From: Microbacteriaceae bacterium
GTDB lineage: Bacteria; Actinomycetota; Actinomycetes; Actinomycetales; Microbacteriaceae
Assembly: GCA_004297935.1 (NCBI GenBank)
Contig: SCRE01000021.1
Location: 231,848-295,847, forward strand
Length of the DNA stretch: 64,000 nt
Reading direction: 5' to 3'
Shown here: positions 36,496 through 45,742 of the stretch, in pieces
How the letters are laid out: each line of letters starts with the position of its first letter
Numbering within the stretch: the first letter of the stretch is position 1
Notes under the pieces: model-generated
The model's database searches: none
The model's input: only the letters and a program-made list of their open reading frames with translations
Told to the model about the DNA's origin: nothing
Position numbers and translations under genes: made by a program

Positions 36496-36544
36496 CCACT
36501 ATATAACGTGAATCACACGGTTGTCATTCCACTACATGTAGTGT
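36496..36544 (-). promoter_or_regulatory. Two NrdR-box-like sites overlapping a promoter
   Basis: CCACTACATGTAGTGT (36529-36544) matches 13 of 16 and CCACTATATAACGTGA (36496-36511) matches 12 of 16 positions of the general NrdR box ACACWATATATWGTGT. Their starts are 33 bases apart, about three helical turns, as in known NrdR targets. A promoter is visible on the minus strand between and over them: ATGACA (36527-36522), 18 bases, TATAGT (36503-36498). It would drive the 27-codon ORF with a leader of about 100 bases. Confidence 0.6.
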
Positions 36545-36646
36545 TTTGAACTTTTTTTGCCTCTGCGACCAGAATACCCCGGACCACTGACATTCAGCCC
36601 TGAATTCGCGCCGTTCCCACCCGACTTGCGCGCCTGGGACGCGGCG

Positions 36647-37273
36647 CTACTCGGGCTGGAAGCCGCCGACCGGGCTCAGGTCGCTCGCGACGACGAACGG
36701 GTCGCGCACCTGGCTCGAGCGTTCGGATGCCGCCACCAGCGGTGCGAGCTCGCCTGCGGCTCGTTCGATACGGTCGGGCAGCGTCTTGACTGTGTCAGCT
36801 CCGCTGCCCCAGTCCTCCGAGGCGGCGAACACCGCCGTCGGCACGACCACAGCGTGCAGGTAGGTGAACATCGGCCGAATGGCATAGTCCAGCGCGAGCG
36901 AATGCCTCGGTGTGCCGGCCGTCGCCGCGATCACGACCGGCAGCCCGGCGAGCGCCTGGTTGTCGATCACGTCGAAGAACGATTTGAACAGTCCGCTGTA
37001 GCTCGTCGTGAAGATCGGTGTCACGGCGATCAGTCCATCGGCCGTGGTCGCGGCTTCGATCACGGCGTCGAGCTTCGGGCTGGGGAACCCCGTGAGCATG
37101 TTGTTGATGATGTCGTGCGCGAGGTCGCGCAGTTCGAAGGTCTGCACGTTGACCTCAACGTTCTGCTCCTGAAGGCGCGACACCGTCGCCGCCACGAGCC
37201 GATCGGCCAGCATCCGGGTCGATGACGGCTGGCTCAGGCCGGCCGAGATCGCGACGAGATTCTTTGTTGCCAT
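36647..37273 (-). CDS. NAD(P)H-dependent FMN reductase (CE1759/MsuE-like)
   Basis: 208 residues with a flavodoxin-like fold. It begins L-V-A-I-S-A-G-L-S-Q-P-S-S-T-R, a phosphate-binding loop for FMN, and has T-P-I-F-T-T-S-Y-S-G-L-F-K-S-F-F-D-V-I near residue 85. It would supply reduced FMN to the flavin monooxygenase-like protein directly upstream in the operon, 12 bases away. Confidence 0.9.
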   Translation of the reverse strand: MATKNLVAISAGLSQPSSTRMLADRLVAATVSRLQEQNVEVNVQTFELRDLAHDIINNMLTGFPSPKLDAVIEAATTADGLIAVTPIFTTSYSGLFKSFFDVIDNQALAGLPVVIAATAGTPRHSLALDYAIRPMFTYLHAVVVPTAVFAASEDWGSGADTVKTLPDRIERAAGELAPLVAASERSSQVRDPFVVASDLSPVGGFQPE

Positions 37274-37285
37274 CTCTGAAACTCC

Positions 37286-38458
37286 TTACTTTCCGGATGC
37301 TACCGCGGCGGGTGTTGCGACCACGACGCGAGCATCGGCATCCGCTTCGACAGCTTCCGCACCGGCGACCGCGTCGCGCGCCGCAGATTGACGGACGCTC
37401 ACGAGAGCGGCGTGCGTCGGCGCATCCGGAACGTCCGCGGGACGGTTCTTGGCGAATTCGCTGCGCAGCACCGGGATGACCTCTTCGCCGAGCAGATCGA
37501 GCTGTTCGAGAACGACCTTCAGCGGGAGGCCCGCGTGGTCGACGAGGAACAGCTGGCGCGAGTAGTCGCCGACGTAGTCGCGGAAGCCGAGCGTGCGGTC
37601 GATCACCTCTTGCGGACTGCCGACGGTGAGCGGCGTCTGCGCGGTGAAGTCTTCCAGTGACGGGCCATGCCCGTATACCGGCGCGTTGTCGAAGTATGGG
37701 CGGAACTCGTTCACGGCATCCTGCGAGTTCTTGCGCATGAACACCTGGCCGCCCAGGCCGACGATCGCCGTGGACGCGTCACCGTGGCCGTAGTGCTCGA
37801 AGCGCTGACGGTAGAACGCCACCATCTTGGCGGTGTGCTCGGCCGGCCAGAAGATGTGGTTGGAGAAGAATCCGTCTCCGTAGAACGCGGCCTGCTCCGC
37901 AATTTCAGGGCTGCGGATCGAACCGTGCCAGACGAACGGCGGCACGCCGTCGAGTGGGCGCGGAGTGGCGGTGAAACCCTGCAGCGGCGTGCGGAACTTG
38001 CCGCTCCAGTCGACGACCTCTTCGTCCCAGAGCCGGCGCAACAGCGCGTACTTCTCGAGCGCAAGCGGGATGCCCTGGCGGATGTCCTCGCCGAACCACG
38101 GATAGACCGGCCCGGTGTTGCCACGACCCAGCATGAGGTCGACCCGGCCGTCGGCCAGGTGCTGCAGCGTGGAGAAGTCCTCGGCGATCTTCACCGGATC
38201 GTTCGTGGTGATCAGGGTCGTCGAGGTGGAGAGGATGATCCGCTCGGTCTGCGCCGCGATGAAGCCGAGTGTCGTGGTCGGCGAGCTCGGCACGAACGGC
38301 GGGTTGTGGTGCTCGCCGGTGGCGAAGACGTCGAGGCCGACCTCTTCGGCCTTCCGAGCGATCGCGACGGTGTTCTTGATTCGATCGTGCTCGCTGATGG
38401 TGCGTCCCGTCAGTGGGTCGGTCGTCACATCTCCGACCGTGAAGATTCCGAATTGCAT
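37286..38458 (-). CDS. LLM-class flavin-dependent oxidoreductase (CE1758 type)
   Basis: 390 residues, a bacterial luciferase-like TIM barrel. It begins M-Q-F-G-I-F-T-V-G-D-V-T, with T-G-E-H-H-N-P-P-F and G-R-G-N-T-G-P-V-Y-P-W-F-G typical of the CE1758 family. These enzymes usually need FMNH2 from a partner reductase, which is the next gene. Substrate unknown. The last 25 residues are Ala/Val/Asp low complexity. Confidence 0.88.
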   Translation of the reverse strand: MQFGIFTVGDVTTDPLTGRTISEHDRIKNTVAIARKAEEVGLDVFATGEHHNPPFVPSSPTTTLGFIAAQTERIILSTSTTLITTNDPVKIAEDFSTLQHLADGRVDLMLGRGNTGPVYPWFGEDIRQGIPLALEKYALLRRLWDEEVVDWSGKFRTPLQGFTATPRPLDGVPPFVWHGSIRSPEIAEQAAFYGDGFFSNHIFWPAEHTAKMVAFYRQRFEHYGHGDASTAIVGLGGQVFMRKNSQDAVNEFRPYFDNAPVYGHGPSLEDFTAQTPLTVGSPQEVIDRTLGFRDYVGDYSRQLFLVDHAGLPLKVVLEQLDLLGEEVIPVLRSEFAKNRPADVPDAPTHAALVSVRQSAARDAVAGAEAVEADADARVVVATPAAVASGK

Positions 38459-38680
38459 CGCCCTGCTGCTCCTGATTGTCTGTCATCTCCATGCGTTTGC
38501 ATGTACCTAAGCGTCAACGAGTATGCTACCGCGCGTATTCCCGGCAGTCCGCTCCAATTCGCCTCCGCGCCCGCACACCGCACTCGGGTGTGACTCATTG
38601 ACTTCCCCGAGACAGGGGGCGAGACTGAAGAAAACCCGCATTCTCGTGGGTTGTTCGAGTGCCTCGATGAGGAGGCTGTC

Positions 38681-39556
38681 GTGCAAATTCCTGCAGCATT
38701 CGACTACGCCCGAGCGAGCAACGTCGACGACGCGATCGCACTATTGGAACGCCACGGGCCGGAAGCACTGATTGTCGCCGGCGGGCACAGCCTGTTGCCG
38801 ATGATGAAGCTCCGACTCGCGCAGCCGGAGTTGCTCGTCGACATCAATGAGCTCACCGAACTCGACTACATCCGACGAGAAGGCCAGCTTCTGCTCATCG
38901 GTGCGATGACGCGCCACACGTCGCTCCTTGAGTCCGCCGTGATCGGCGAACTGTTCCCGATCATCACGGATGCCGAACGGGTGATCGCCGATCCGGTCGT
39001 GCGGAATCGGGGCACCATCGGCGGTTCGCTGTGCCAGGGCGACCCTGCAGAAGACTTGACCACCGTCTGCGATGTGCTGCGCGCCGAGCTGGCGATCAGG
39101 GGGCCCGGAGGCGAGCGGGTCCTGCCGATCAGCGGGTTCCACCGCGGCCCGTATGAGACGGCGCTCAAGCCGAGTGAATTGCTCTGCGAGGTGCGCATCC
39201 CGATCCGAGCGAACTCCGGCAGTGCGTACGAAAAGGTGGAGCGTCGAGCAGGCGACTGGGCCGTCACGGCAGCGGGGGCCTCAGTCACTCTAGCGGCCGA
39301 CGGCACGATCGACGCTTCTGCGGTCGGCTTGACGGCGGTGAACCTGGACGGCACGGTCGCCGGGATCGAGACCCTGCTCGCAGGCAAACAGCCGAGCGAG
39401 GACCTCTTCGTCGAAGCGGGCCGGCTCGCCTCGATCGCGTGCAGGCCAACCGCCGATCAGCGCGGGCCGGTCGACTACAAGAGGCATCTCGCCGACGAGC
39501 TCACCCGCCGGGTTCTGCGCCGCGCCGTCACCCGCGCGCTCGAAGCACAGAACTAG
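38681..39556 (+). CDS. coxM: Aerobic carbon-monoxide dehydrogenase medium subunit (FAD)
   Basis: 291 residues from a GTG at 38681 with GAGGAGG 5 bases upstream. The FAD-binding motifs A-G-G-H-S-L-L-P-M-M-K-L-R and T-I-G-G-S-L-C-Q-G-D-P are those of CoxM/xanthine dehydrogenase FAD subunits. In CO dehydrogenase it passes electrons from the 2Fe-2S subunit to the quinone pool. It is the first gene of a coxMSL operon. Confidence 0.93.
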   Translation: MQIPAAFDYARASNVDDAIALLERHGPEALIVAGGHSLLPMMKLRLAQPELLVDINELTELDYIRREGQLLLIGAMTRHTSLLESAVIGELFPIITDAERVIADPVVRNRGTIGGSLCQGDPAEDLTTVCDVLRAELAIRGPGGERVLPISGFHRGPYETALKPSELLCEVRIPIRANSGSAYEKVERRAGDWAVTAAGASVTLAADGTIDASAVGLTAVNLDGTVAGIETLLAGKQPSEDLFVEAGRLASIACRPTADQRGPVDYKRHLADELTRRVLRRAVTRALEAQN

Positions 39557-39625
39557 CAGACCCGGACATAGCAAGCACAGACATAGCACGCACAGCAAGC
39601 AGTAATCGCAGGAAGGCTGAATTCG

Positions 39626-40153
39626 ATGCAAGTAACGATGACCGTCAACGGCGATCAGATCACACGCGAGATCGAACCCCGAGTGCTCCTCGTACATTTC
39701 ATCCGCGAAAACCTCGGGCTGACCGGCACCCACTGGGGCTGCGACACCTCCAATTGCGGCACCTGCGTCGTGTTGATGGACGGACAGCCGGTGAAGTCGT
39801 GCACGGTGCTCGCCGCGATGGCTGACGGGCACGAGATCCGCACGGTCGAGGGCCTCGCGTCCGGTGCAACACTGGATCCGATCCAGCACGGCTTCATGGA
39901 GGAACACGGGCTTCAGTGCGGGTTCTGCACCCCCGGCATGATGCTCACCTCCCGGGCATTGCTCGACAAGAACCCGAACCCGACCGACGACGAGATCCGC
40001 GAGGCGATCTCCGGCCAGATGTGCCGCTGCACCGGCTACGCCACCATCGTCCGGTCGGTGCAATGGGCGGCGCATCACCCGGATGGGGACGCCGCATTCG
40101 CAGACATCGCGGCCGAAGACGCCGCAACGGTAGAGGAAGACGTGAGCGCATGA
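39626..40153 (+). CDS. coxS: Aerobic carbon-monoxide dehydrogenase small subunit (2Fe-2S)
   Basis: 175 residues. The plant-type ferredoxin cluster is C-D-T-S-N-C-G-T-C with a fourth Cys in K-S-C-T, and the second cluster C-G-F-C-T-P-G-M with C-R-C-T-G-Y. Both 2Fe-2S sites are intact. It overlaps coxL by 4 bases. The last 20 residues are Ala/Glu/Asp-rich. Confidence 0.95.
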   Translation: MQVTMTVNGDQITREIEPRVLLVHFIRENLGLTGTHWGCDTSNCGTCVVLMDGQPVKSCTVLAAMADGHEIRTVEGLASGATLDPIQHGFMEEHGLQCGFCTPGMMLTSRALLDKNPNPTDDEIREAISGQMCRCTGYATIVRSVQWAAHHPDGDAAFADIAAEDAATVEEDVSA

Positions 40154-42543
40154 CCATCATTCAGGAGCGGCCGGCGAACCCGGCGGCGGATGCTGCGGAT
40201 CGCCCGATCGGCTTCGGCCGGCTCCAGCGCAAGGAAGATCCGCGATTCGTTCGCGGCATGGGCCACTACGTCGACGACATCGTGCTGCCCGGCATGCTGC
40301 ACGGTGCGATCCTGCGTGCGCCCGTCGCGCACGCACGCCTGGTCTCGATCGACACGACCGAGGCGCTGGCTCAACCCGGTGTCAAGGCGGTCATCACCGG
40401 CAAAGACCTCGAGGCGCTCGGGCTCGCCTGGGCGCCGACGCTCTCGGCCGACGTACAAGCCGTGCTGGTCACCGACAAGGTGCGCTTCCAGGGCCAGGAG
40501 GTCGCCTTCGTCATCGCGGAGGACCGCTACGCCGCGCGCGACGCACTTCAGCACATCGATGTCGAATACGACATCCTTCCGCCGGTCATCAATGCCCGCA
40601 AGGCGATGGACCCGGGCACTCCCGTGATCCGGGACGACCTCGAGGGTAAGACCGACAACCACATCTTCGACTGGGAGGCCGGTGACAAGGCGGAAACCGA
40701 CGCGGTGTTCGCCTCGGCCGACGTCGTCGTGGCCCAGGACATGGTCTATCCGCGGGTTCACCCGGCTCCGATGGAGACGTGCGGGGCGGTCGCCGACTTC
40801 GAGCCGGTTAGCGGCAGGCTGACGCTGTACGAAACCTCGCAGGCTCCGCACGCCCACCGCACGCTGTTCGCGATGGTCGCCGGAATCCCCGAGCACAAGA
40901 TCCACATCATCTCGCCGGACATCGGCGGCGGCTTCGGCAACAAGGTCGGCATCTACCCGGGCTACGTGCTCGCCGTCGTCGGCTCGATCGTGACAGGCAA
41001 GCCGGTGAAGTGGGTCGAAGATCGGTCGGAGAACCTGATGTCCACCTCGTTCGCCCGCGACTACATCATGCACGGCGAGATCGCCGCGACGAAGGATGGA
41101 AAGATCCTCGCGCTGCGCGCGAACGTGCTCGCCGACCACGGCGCTTTCAACGCGACGGCGCAGCCGTCGAAGTACCCCGCCGGCTTCTACCACATCTTCA
41201 CCGGCAGCTACGATCTGCAGGCCGCGCACTGCACGGTGACCGGTGTCTATACCAACAAGGCGCCCGGCGGCGTCGCCTACGCCTGCTCCTTCCGGGTGAC
41301 CGAAGCGGTGTATCTGGTCGAGCGGATGGTCGACGTCCTCGCCCGCAAGCTGGAGCTGGATCCGGCTGAGTTGCGGTTGAAGAACTTCATCAAGCCGGAG
41401 CAGTTCCCTTACAAGAACAAGACCGGCTGGGAGTACGACTCCGGCGAGTACGAACGGGCAATGCGCAAGTCCATGACGATCGCCGGCTACGACGAACTCA
41501 GGGCTGAGCAGCAGGAGAAGCGCGCCCGGGGCGAGGTGATGGGCATCGGCATCTCGTTCTTCACCGAGACCGTCGGTGCCGGGCCGCGCAAGCACATGGA
41601 CATCGTCGGACTGGGCATGGCCGATGGTGCGGAACTGCGCGTGCATCCGACCGGCAAGGCCGTCGTGCGCATCTCCGTGCAGTCGCAGGGACAAGGTCAT
41701 GAGACGACGTTCGCGCAGATCGTCGCCGAAGAGCTCGGCATTCCGCCCGAGGACATCGACGTCGTGCACGGTGACACCGATCAGACACCGTTCGGTCTGG
41801 GCACGTACGGCAGCCGGTCGACACCAGTCAGCGGCGGCGCTGTCGCGCTCGTCGCCCGCAAGGTGCGGGAGAAGGCCAAGTTCATTGCGGCCGCGATGCT
41901 CGAGACCAGGCCGGAAGATCTCGAGTGGGAGAAGGGCCGCTGGTTCGTCAAGGGCGATCCCAGCGTCGGCAAGACGATCTCCGAGATCGCGATGGGCGCC
42001 CACGGCACGGTCGCCCTGCCTGACGGGATCGACGGCAACCTGGATGCAGAAGTCACCTACGACCCGCCGAACCTGACGTTCCCGTTCGGCGCATATATCT
42101 GCGTCACCGATGTCGACCCCGGCACCGGGCATGTCACGGTCCGCCGCTTCATCGCAGTCGACGATTGCGGCACTCGCATCAACCCGATGATCATCGAAGG
42201 CCAGGTGCACGGAGGCCTCACCGACGGTGTCGGCATGGCGCTCATGCAGATGATCGACTTCGACGAAGACGGCAACTGCCTGGCCGGCTCCTTCATGGAC
42301 TACCTGATCCCCACCGCACTCGAGGTGCCGAACTGGGAAACGGATTACACCGTGACGCCATCGCCGCACCACCCGATCGGCGCGAAAGGCATCGGCGAGT
42401 CCGCCACCGTCGGCTCGCCGCCCGCGATCGTCAACTCGATCGTGGACGCGCTGGCACCGTTCGGGGTCACGCACCTGGATATGCCGTGCACCCCGGCCCG
42501 GGTCTGGGCGGCCATGCAGGGCCGGGCCACCCCGCCGTATTGA
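40150..42543 (+). CDS. coxL: Aerobic carbon-monoxide dehydrogenase large subunit, form I
   Basis: 797 residues, normal length. The active-site loop is V-A-Y-A-C-S-F-R with the Cys at residue 379; A-Y-x-C-S-F-R is the mark of form I CoxL, the true CO-oxidising type, in which this Cys carries the Cu-S-Mo bridge. G-G-G-F-G-N-K and P-M-E-T-C-G-A bind the molybdopterin cytosine dinucleotide cofactor. With CoxM and CoxS it would oxidise CO to CO2 and deliver electrons to respiration. Confidence 0.95.
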   Translation: MTIIQERPANPAADAADRPIGFGRLQRKEDPRFVRGMGHYVDDIVLPGMLHGAILRAPVAHARLVSIDTTEALAQPGVKAVITGKDLEALGLAWAPTLSADVQAVLVTDKVRFQGQEVAFVIAEDRYAARDALQHIDVEYDILPPVINARKAMDPGTPVIRDDLEGKTDNHIFDWEAGDKAETDAVFASADVVVAQDMVYPRVHPAPMETCGAVADFEPVSGRLTLYETSQAPHAHRTLFAMVAGIPEHKIHIISPDIGGGFGNKVGIYPGYVLAVVGSIVTGKPVKWVEDRSENLMSTSFARDYIMHGEIAATKDGKILALRANVLADHGAFNATAQPSKYPAGFYHIFTGSYDLQAAHCTVTGVYTNKAPGGVAYACSFRVTEAVYLVERMVDVLARKLELDPAELRLKNFIKPEQFPYKNKTGWEYDSGEYERAMRKSMTIAGYDELRAEQQEKRARGEVMGIGISFFTETVGAGPRKHMDIVGLGMADGAELRVHPTGKAVVRISVQSQGQGHETTFAQIVAEELGIPPEDIDVVHGDTDQTPFGLGTYGSRSTPVSGGAVALVARKVREKAKFIAAAMLETRPEDLEWEKGRWFVKGDPSVGKTISEIAMGAHGTVALPDGIDGNLDAEVTYDPPNLTFPFGAYICVTDVDPGTGHVTVRRFIAVDDCGTRINPMIIEGQVHGGLTDGVGMALMQMIDFDEDGNCLAGSFMDYLIPTALEVPNWETDYTVTPSPHHPIGAKGIGESATVGSPPAIVNSIVDALAPFGVTHLDMPCTPARVWAAMQGRATPPY

Positions 42544-42557
42544 TTCGGCGCATCGCC

Positions 42558-43517
42558 ATGTTGCCGCCGCAATCGTCGCCACAGCGCTTGTCACCGCCGG
42601 GCATCGACCTGGCGAAGCGTGCTCGGGAACTGGCCGATCGGCGTGAGCGGTATGTTCGCGCCACGGTGGTGCGGGCCGAGCGACCGACGAGTGCACATGC
42701 CGGCGACACCGCGCTGGTGCTCGCCGACGGCACGATCGAGGGATTCGTCGGCGGCAACTGTGTGGCGGCATCCGTGCGCGAGTATGCGCTCAAGGCACTA
42801 TCGTCGACCGAGCCTGTACTGTTGCGGGTCGCCCCCGGCGAGCCGTCACACGTGCGGGAGGAGGGCGCGGTCAACGTCTCGAATCCGTGCGTCAGCGGCG
42901 GCTCGATCGAGATCTTCCTCGAGCCGCGCGTGCCGGCACCACGGGTGCTGATCGTCGGCAATACCCCGATCGCGCAGTCTCTGGTCGTGCTCGGTGCGGA
43001 TCTCGGCATGACGATGGAGCAGATCACGGATGCGACGGTCGCCCCGGGTGCGGACGACGCGGCGCTGATCGTCGCATCGCACGGCTGGGAGGAGGAACCG
43101 GCACTGGAATCCGCCCTGCGGGCACAAGTGCCGTACATCGCCCTGGTCGCCAGCCGTGCGCGCGGTGCGGAGGTTCTGGCATCCCTCGACGTGGATGACG
43201 AGCAACGCGCCCGCGTGCACAGCCCCGCGGGACTCGACCTGGGTGCGCACACCGCCGCCGAGATCGCCCTGTCGATCCTCGCCCAGCTGATCGGGGAACG
43301 GGCTGTGGCCAGGACGAACAGGACCGCCGACGCCGACGGAGAACCGGCTGCCACGGGTTCAGTCGCCACGGCGATCGATCCCGTCTGTGGCATGTCCGTG
43401 GTCGCTGCGGAGTCCTCCCTGCACGTCGAGTATGACGGTGCGACCGTCTACTTCTGCTCAACCGGATGCCGCGCCGCATTTCTCGCCGACACGGAGCGCT
43501 ATGCGATCGCTCCCTGA
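42558..43517 (+). CDS. XdhC/CoxI-family maturation factor fused to a YHS domain
   Basis: 319 residues. The N-terminal XdhC_CoxI domain shows G-F-V-G-G-N-C-V-A-A-S-V-R-E and N-P-C-V-S-G-G-S-I-E-I-F-L-E; a Rossmann XdhC_C domain follows (V-L-I-V-G-N-T-P-I-A). The last 45 residues are a YHS domain, D-P-V-C-G-M-S-V with Y-F-C-S-T-G-C-R, which has the look of a metal site. XdhC proteins protect and load the sulfurated molybdenum cofactor. An added metal-binding domain would suit copper delivery to CoxL, which is inference. A TTG at 42540 overlapping the coxL stop is an alternative start. Confidence 0.85.
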   Translation: MLPPQSSPQRLSPPGIDLAKRARELADRRERYVRATVVRAERPTSAHAGDTALVLADGTIEGFVGGNCVAASVREYALKALSSTEPVLLRVAPGEPSHVREEGAVNVSNPCVSGGSIEIFLEPRVPAPRVLIVGNTPIAQSLVVLGADLGMTMEQITDATVAPGADDAALIVASHGWEEEPALESALRAQVPYIALVASRARGAEVLASLDVDDEQRARVHSPAGLDLGAHTAAEIALSILAQLIGERAVARTNRTADADGEPAATGSVATAIDPVCGMSVVAAESSLHVEYDGATVYFCSTGCRAAFLADTERYAIAP

Positions 43518-43570
43518 ACTCTCCCCAGTGCTCGCCTGCACCGAGGGTGTCGCGTGAACGAGTCGGCATC

Positions 43571-44491
43571 GTGATCGAGCCGGCCCGCGTGGGTGCCGAG
43601 CAGGAGGTGCTGCGCCGGATTCCCGACGTCGACGTCCTGATCGGCGCGCTGAACGCCGCGGACTACCTCGCCGACGTGGGGCTGGCGACCGCGTTGTTCC
43701 TCGCCGTCCGGCTGCCGCAGCCCATCCTGTTGGAAGGCGAGCCCGGAGTAGGAAAGACCGAAGCGGCGAAGGCACTCGCGCAGGTGCTCGACACCCCGCT
43801 CTATCGACTGCAGTGTTACGAGGGCATCGACGCCGGCGAGGCCCTCTACGAATGGAACTACCCTCGCCAGCTGCTGGGCATCCGCCTGGCGGAGTCCCGG
43901 AACGTCGATCTCGCCGAGCAGGAGCTCTTCGGCGAGGAATATCTGTTGCGGCGCCCGCTGCTGAAGGCCATCGAACATCCGGGACCGCGCCCCGCCGTTC
44001 TCCTGCTCGACGAGATCGATCGGGCCGACTCCGAGTTCGAGGCGTTCACGTTCGAACTGCTCGGCGAGGCGTCGGTCACGATTCCGGAGCTGGGAACCGT
44101 GCAGGCCGCGCATCCGCCGATCGTCATCCTGACCTCCAATCGCACCAGGGAGCTGCACGACGCCCTGACCCGGCGCTGCCTGTACCACTGGATCGACTAT
44201 CCGGGTGCGGAGCGGATCGCCGAGATCGTGCGGCGGCGCGTGCCGCAGAGCGCGGGCAGGATCGCGCTGGATGCGGCCTCCGCCGTGACGAGACTGCGCT
44301 CGCTCGACCTGGCGAAACCACCGGGGATCGCTGAGGCCATCGATTGGGTGTCTGCCCTGACCGTGCTGGGAGTCGAGCGCCTCGACGAGGAAACCGTGGA
44401 TCAGACCTGGGGTTCCGTGCTGAAGAATCGCGACGACCTCGAACTGGCTGCTGCCCGCGGCTCGGCCTGGTTGGTCGGCAAACGTGGCTGA
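43571..44491 (+). CDS. coxD: MoxR-type AAA+ ATPase of the cox cluster
   Basis: 306 residues with Walker A G-E-P-G-V-G-K-T-E, Walker B V-L-L-L-D-E-I-D-R-A-D and sensor-like T-S-N-R-T-R-E-L. CoxD of Oligotropha is an AAA+ ATPase needed to mature the Cu-S-Mo site, and the adjacent VWA gene matches its partner CoxE. The GTG at 43571 gives a normal length but its ribosome-binding site is weak, so the start is uncertain. Confidence 0.88.
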   Translation: MIEPARVGAEQEVLRRIPDVDVLIGALNAADYLADVGLATALFLAVRLPQPILLEGEPGVGKTEAAKALAQVLDTPLYRLQCYEGIDAGEALYEWNYPRQLLGIRLAESRNVDLAEQELFGEEYLLRRPLLKAIEHPGPRPAVLLLDEIDRADSEFEAFTFELLGEASVTIPELGTVQAAHPPIVILTSNRTRELHDALTRRCLYHWIDYPGAERIAEIVRRRVPQSAGRIALDAASAVTRLRSLDLAKPPGIAEAIDWVSALTVLGVERLDEETVDQTWGSVLKNRDDLELAAARGSAWLVGKRG

Positions 44492-45722
44492 TCGATCCCC
44501 GCTCCGGCCTGGCGCCGGCGTCGACTCGGCGGCGTTCACGGCCGCGTTCCTCACGGTGCTTCGTCGAGCAGGGCTTCCGCTCTCGCCCGATCGAGCCGCC
44601 CGCCTGGCCGAAGCACTGAGCCTGGTTCCACCCGTTTCGCGCACGGCGTTGTACTGGACCTGCCGGATCGTGCTGGTCTGCTCCCAGGCGCAACTCCCGG
44701 CGTTCGACGCCGTCTTCGCTACGGTGTTCGACGGAATGCTCGATCCGGCGGACAGCAGAGGAGACACCAACGCACCGCCGGCCGTCGGCGCAGAGGAGCG
44801 GAGCAGGGCCGCGGCACCCGACCGCCGTCCCACCGACGAATTGCACGACGGGCAGAGACCTCGACCGCCGGCCGCCGCATCTGCCGGTGCGGGCGACTCG
44901 GACGATTCTGCCGTGCGCGAGCGCGAGGCGATCCTGGCCGCGGCAGCCACAGAGGAACGGCTGCACGACGTCTCATTCGCCGAACTCACCACCGACGAGA
45001 TCACTGATATGCGCCAGTTGGTGCGGCAGCTCGCCCTGTCGACGCCGCAGCGTCTCAGTCGCCGAACCAGACGTTCGGAGTGCAGCAACGCGCCGCTGGA
45101 TCTGCGGCGCACGGTTCGCGCGGCGCAGCGCACGGCCGGCGACCCACTGCGACTCGTCTACGCGCGGCGCCGGCAGCAGCAGCGGCGTCTCGTCCTCCTG
45201 TGCGATGTGTCCGGCTCCATGGAGCCGTTCACCAGAATCTTCCTGTCCCTGCTGCAGGGCGCGGTCACCGGCGCTCAGGCCGAAGCGTTCATCTTCTCCA
45301 CCCGGCTGACCCGATTGACTCGCCAACTCGGTCTACGGGATCCCACTCAGGCCCTGGAGCGCGCGGCAGCGAGCACTTCGGACTGGGCCGGCGGCACGCG
45401 GCTGGCGGAAAGCATCCGCCGGTTCGTCGACGAACACGGCCGCCGCGGGCTCGCCCGAGGCGCCGTGGTCGTCATCCTCTCGGATGGCTGGGCGCACGAC
45501 GAGCCCGAACACGTCGCCGTCCAGATGGCGCGGCTCAGGCGGCTCGCGTATCGCATCGTCTGGGTCAATCCTCGCAAGGCGGCTCCTGATTACCGGCCGT
45601 TGGCGGGTGGAATGGCTGCAGCGCTGCCCTATTGCGACGCGTTCGTCAGCGGGCACAGCTATTCAGCCCTCGCGGAAGTCGCCGCGGCGATTCGTGCCCC
45701 GCGCACGATCGCACGGTTCTGA
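44484..45722 (+). CDS. coxE: VWA-domain protein CoxE
   Basis: 412 residues. The C-terminal VWA domain has the metal-ion-dependent adhesion motif D-V-S-G-S-M near residue 243, and a later W-A-G-G-T-R-L-A and L-S-D-G-W. The N-terminal part is helical. MoxR ATPases and VWA proteins work in pairs to insert or activate metal centres; here for CO dehydrogenase. GTG start at 44484, overlapping coxD by 8 bases. Confidence 0.9.
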   Translation: MADRSPLRPGAGVDSAAFTAAFLTVLRRAGLPLSPDRAARLAEALSLVPPVSRTALYWTCRIVLVCSQAQLPAFDAVFATVFDGMLDPADSRGDTNAPPAVGAEERSRAAAPDRRPTDELHDGQRPRPPAAASAGAGDSDDSAVREREAILAAAATEERLHDVSFAELTTDEITDMRQLVRQLALSTPQRLSRRTRRSECSNAPLDLRRTVRAAQRTAGDPLRLVYARRRQQQRRLVLLCDVSGSMEPFTRIFLSLLQGAVTGAQAEAFIFSTRLTRLTRQLGLRDPTQALERAAASTSDWAGGTRLAESIRRFVDEHGRRGLARGAVVVILSDGWAHDEPEHVAVQMARLRRLAYRIVWVNPRKAAPDYRPLAGGMAAALPYCDAFVSGHSYSALAEVAAAIRAPRTIARF

Positions 45723-45742
45723 ATTCAGGCCACGGCAACACG

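Noticed and set aside
40075..42771. Long minus-strand open frame opposite coxL
   Set aside because: It mirrors coxL codons in high-GC DNA and shows no protein family features.
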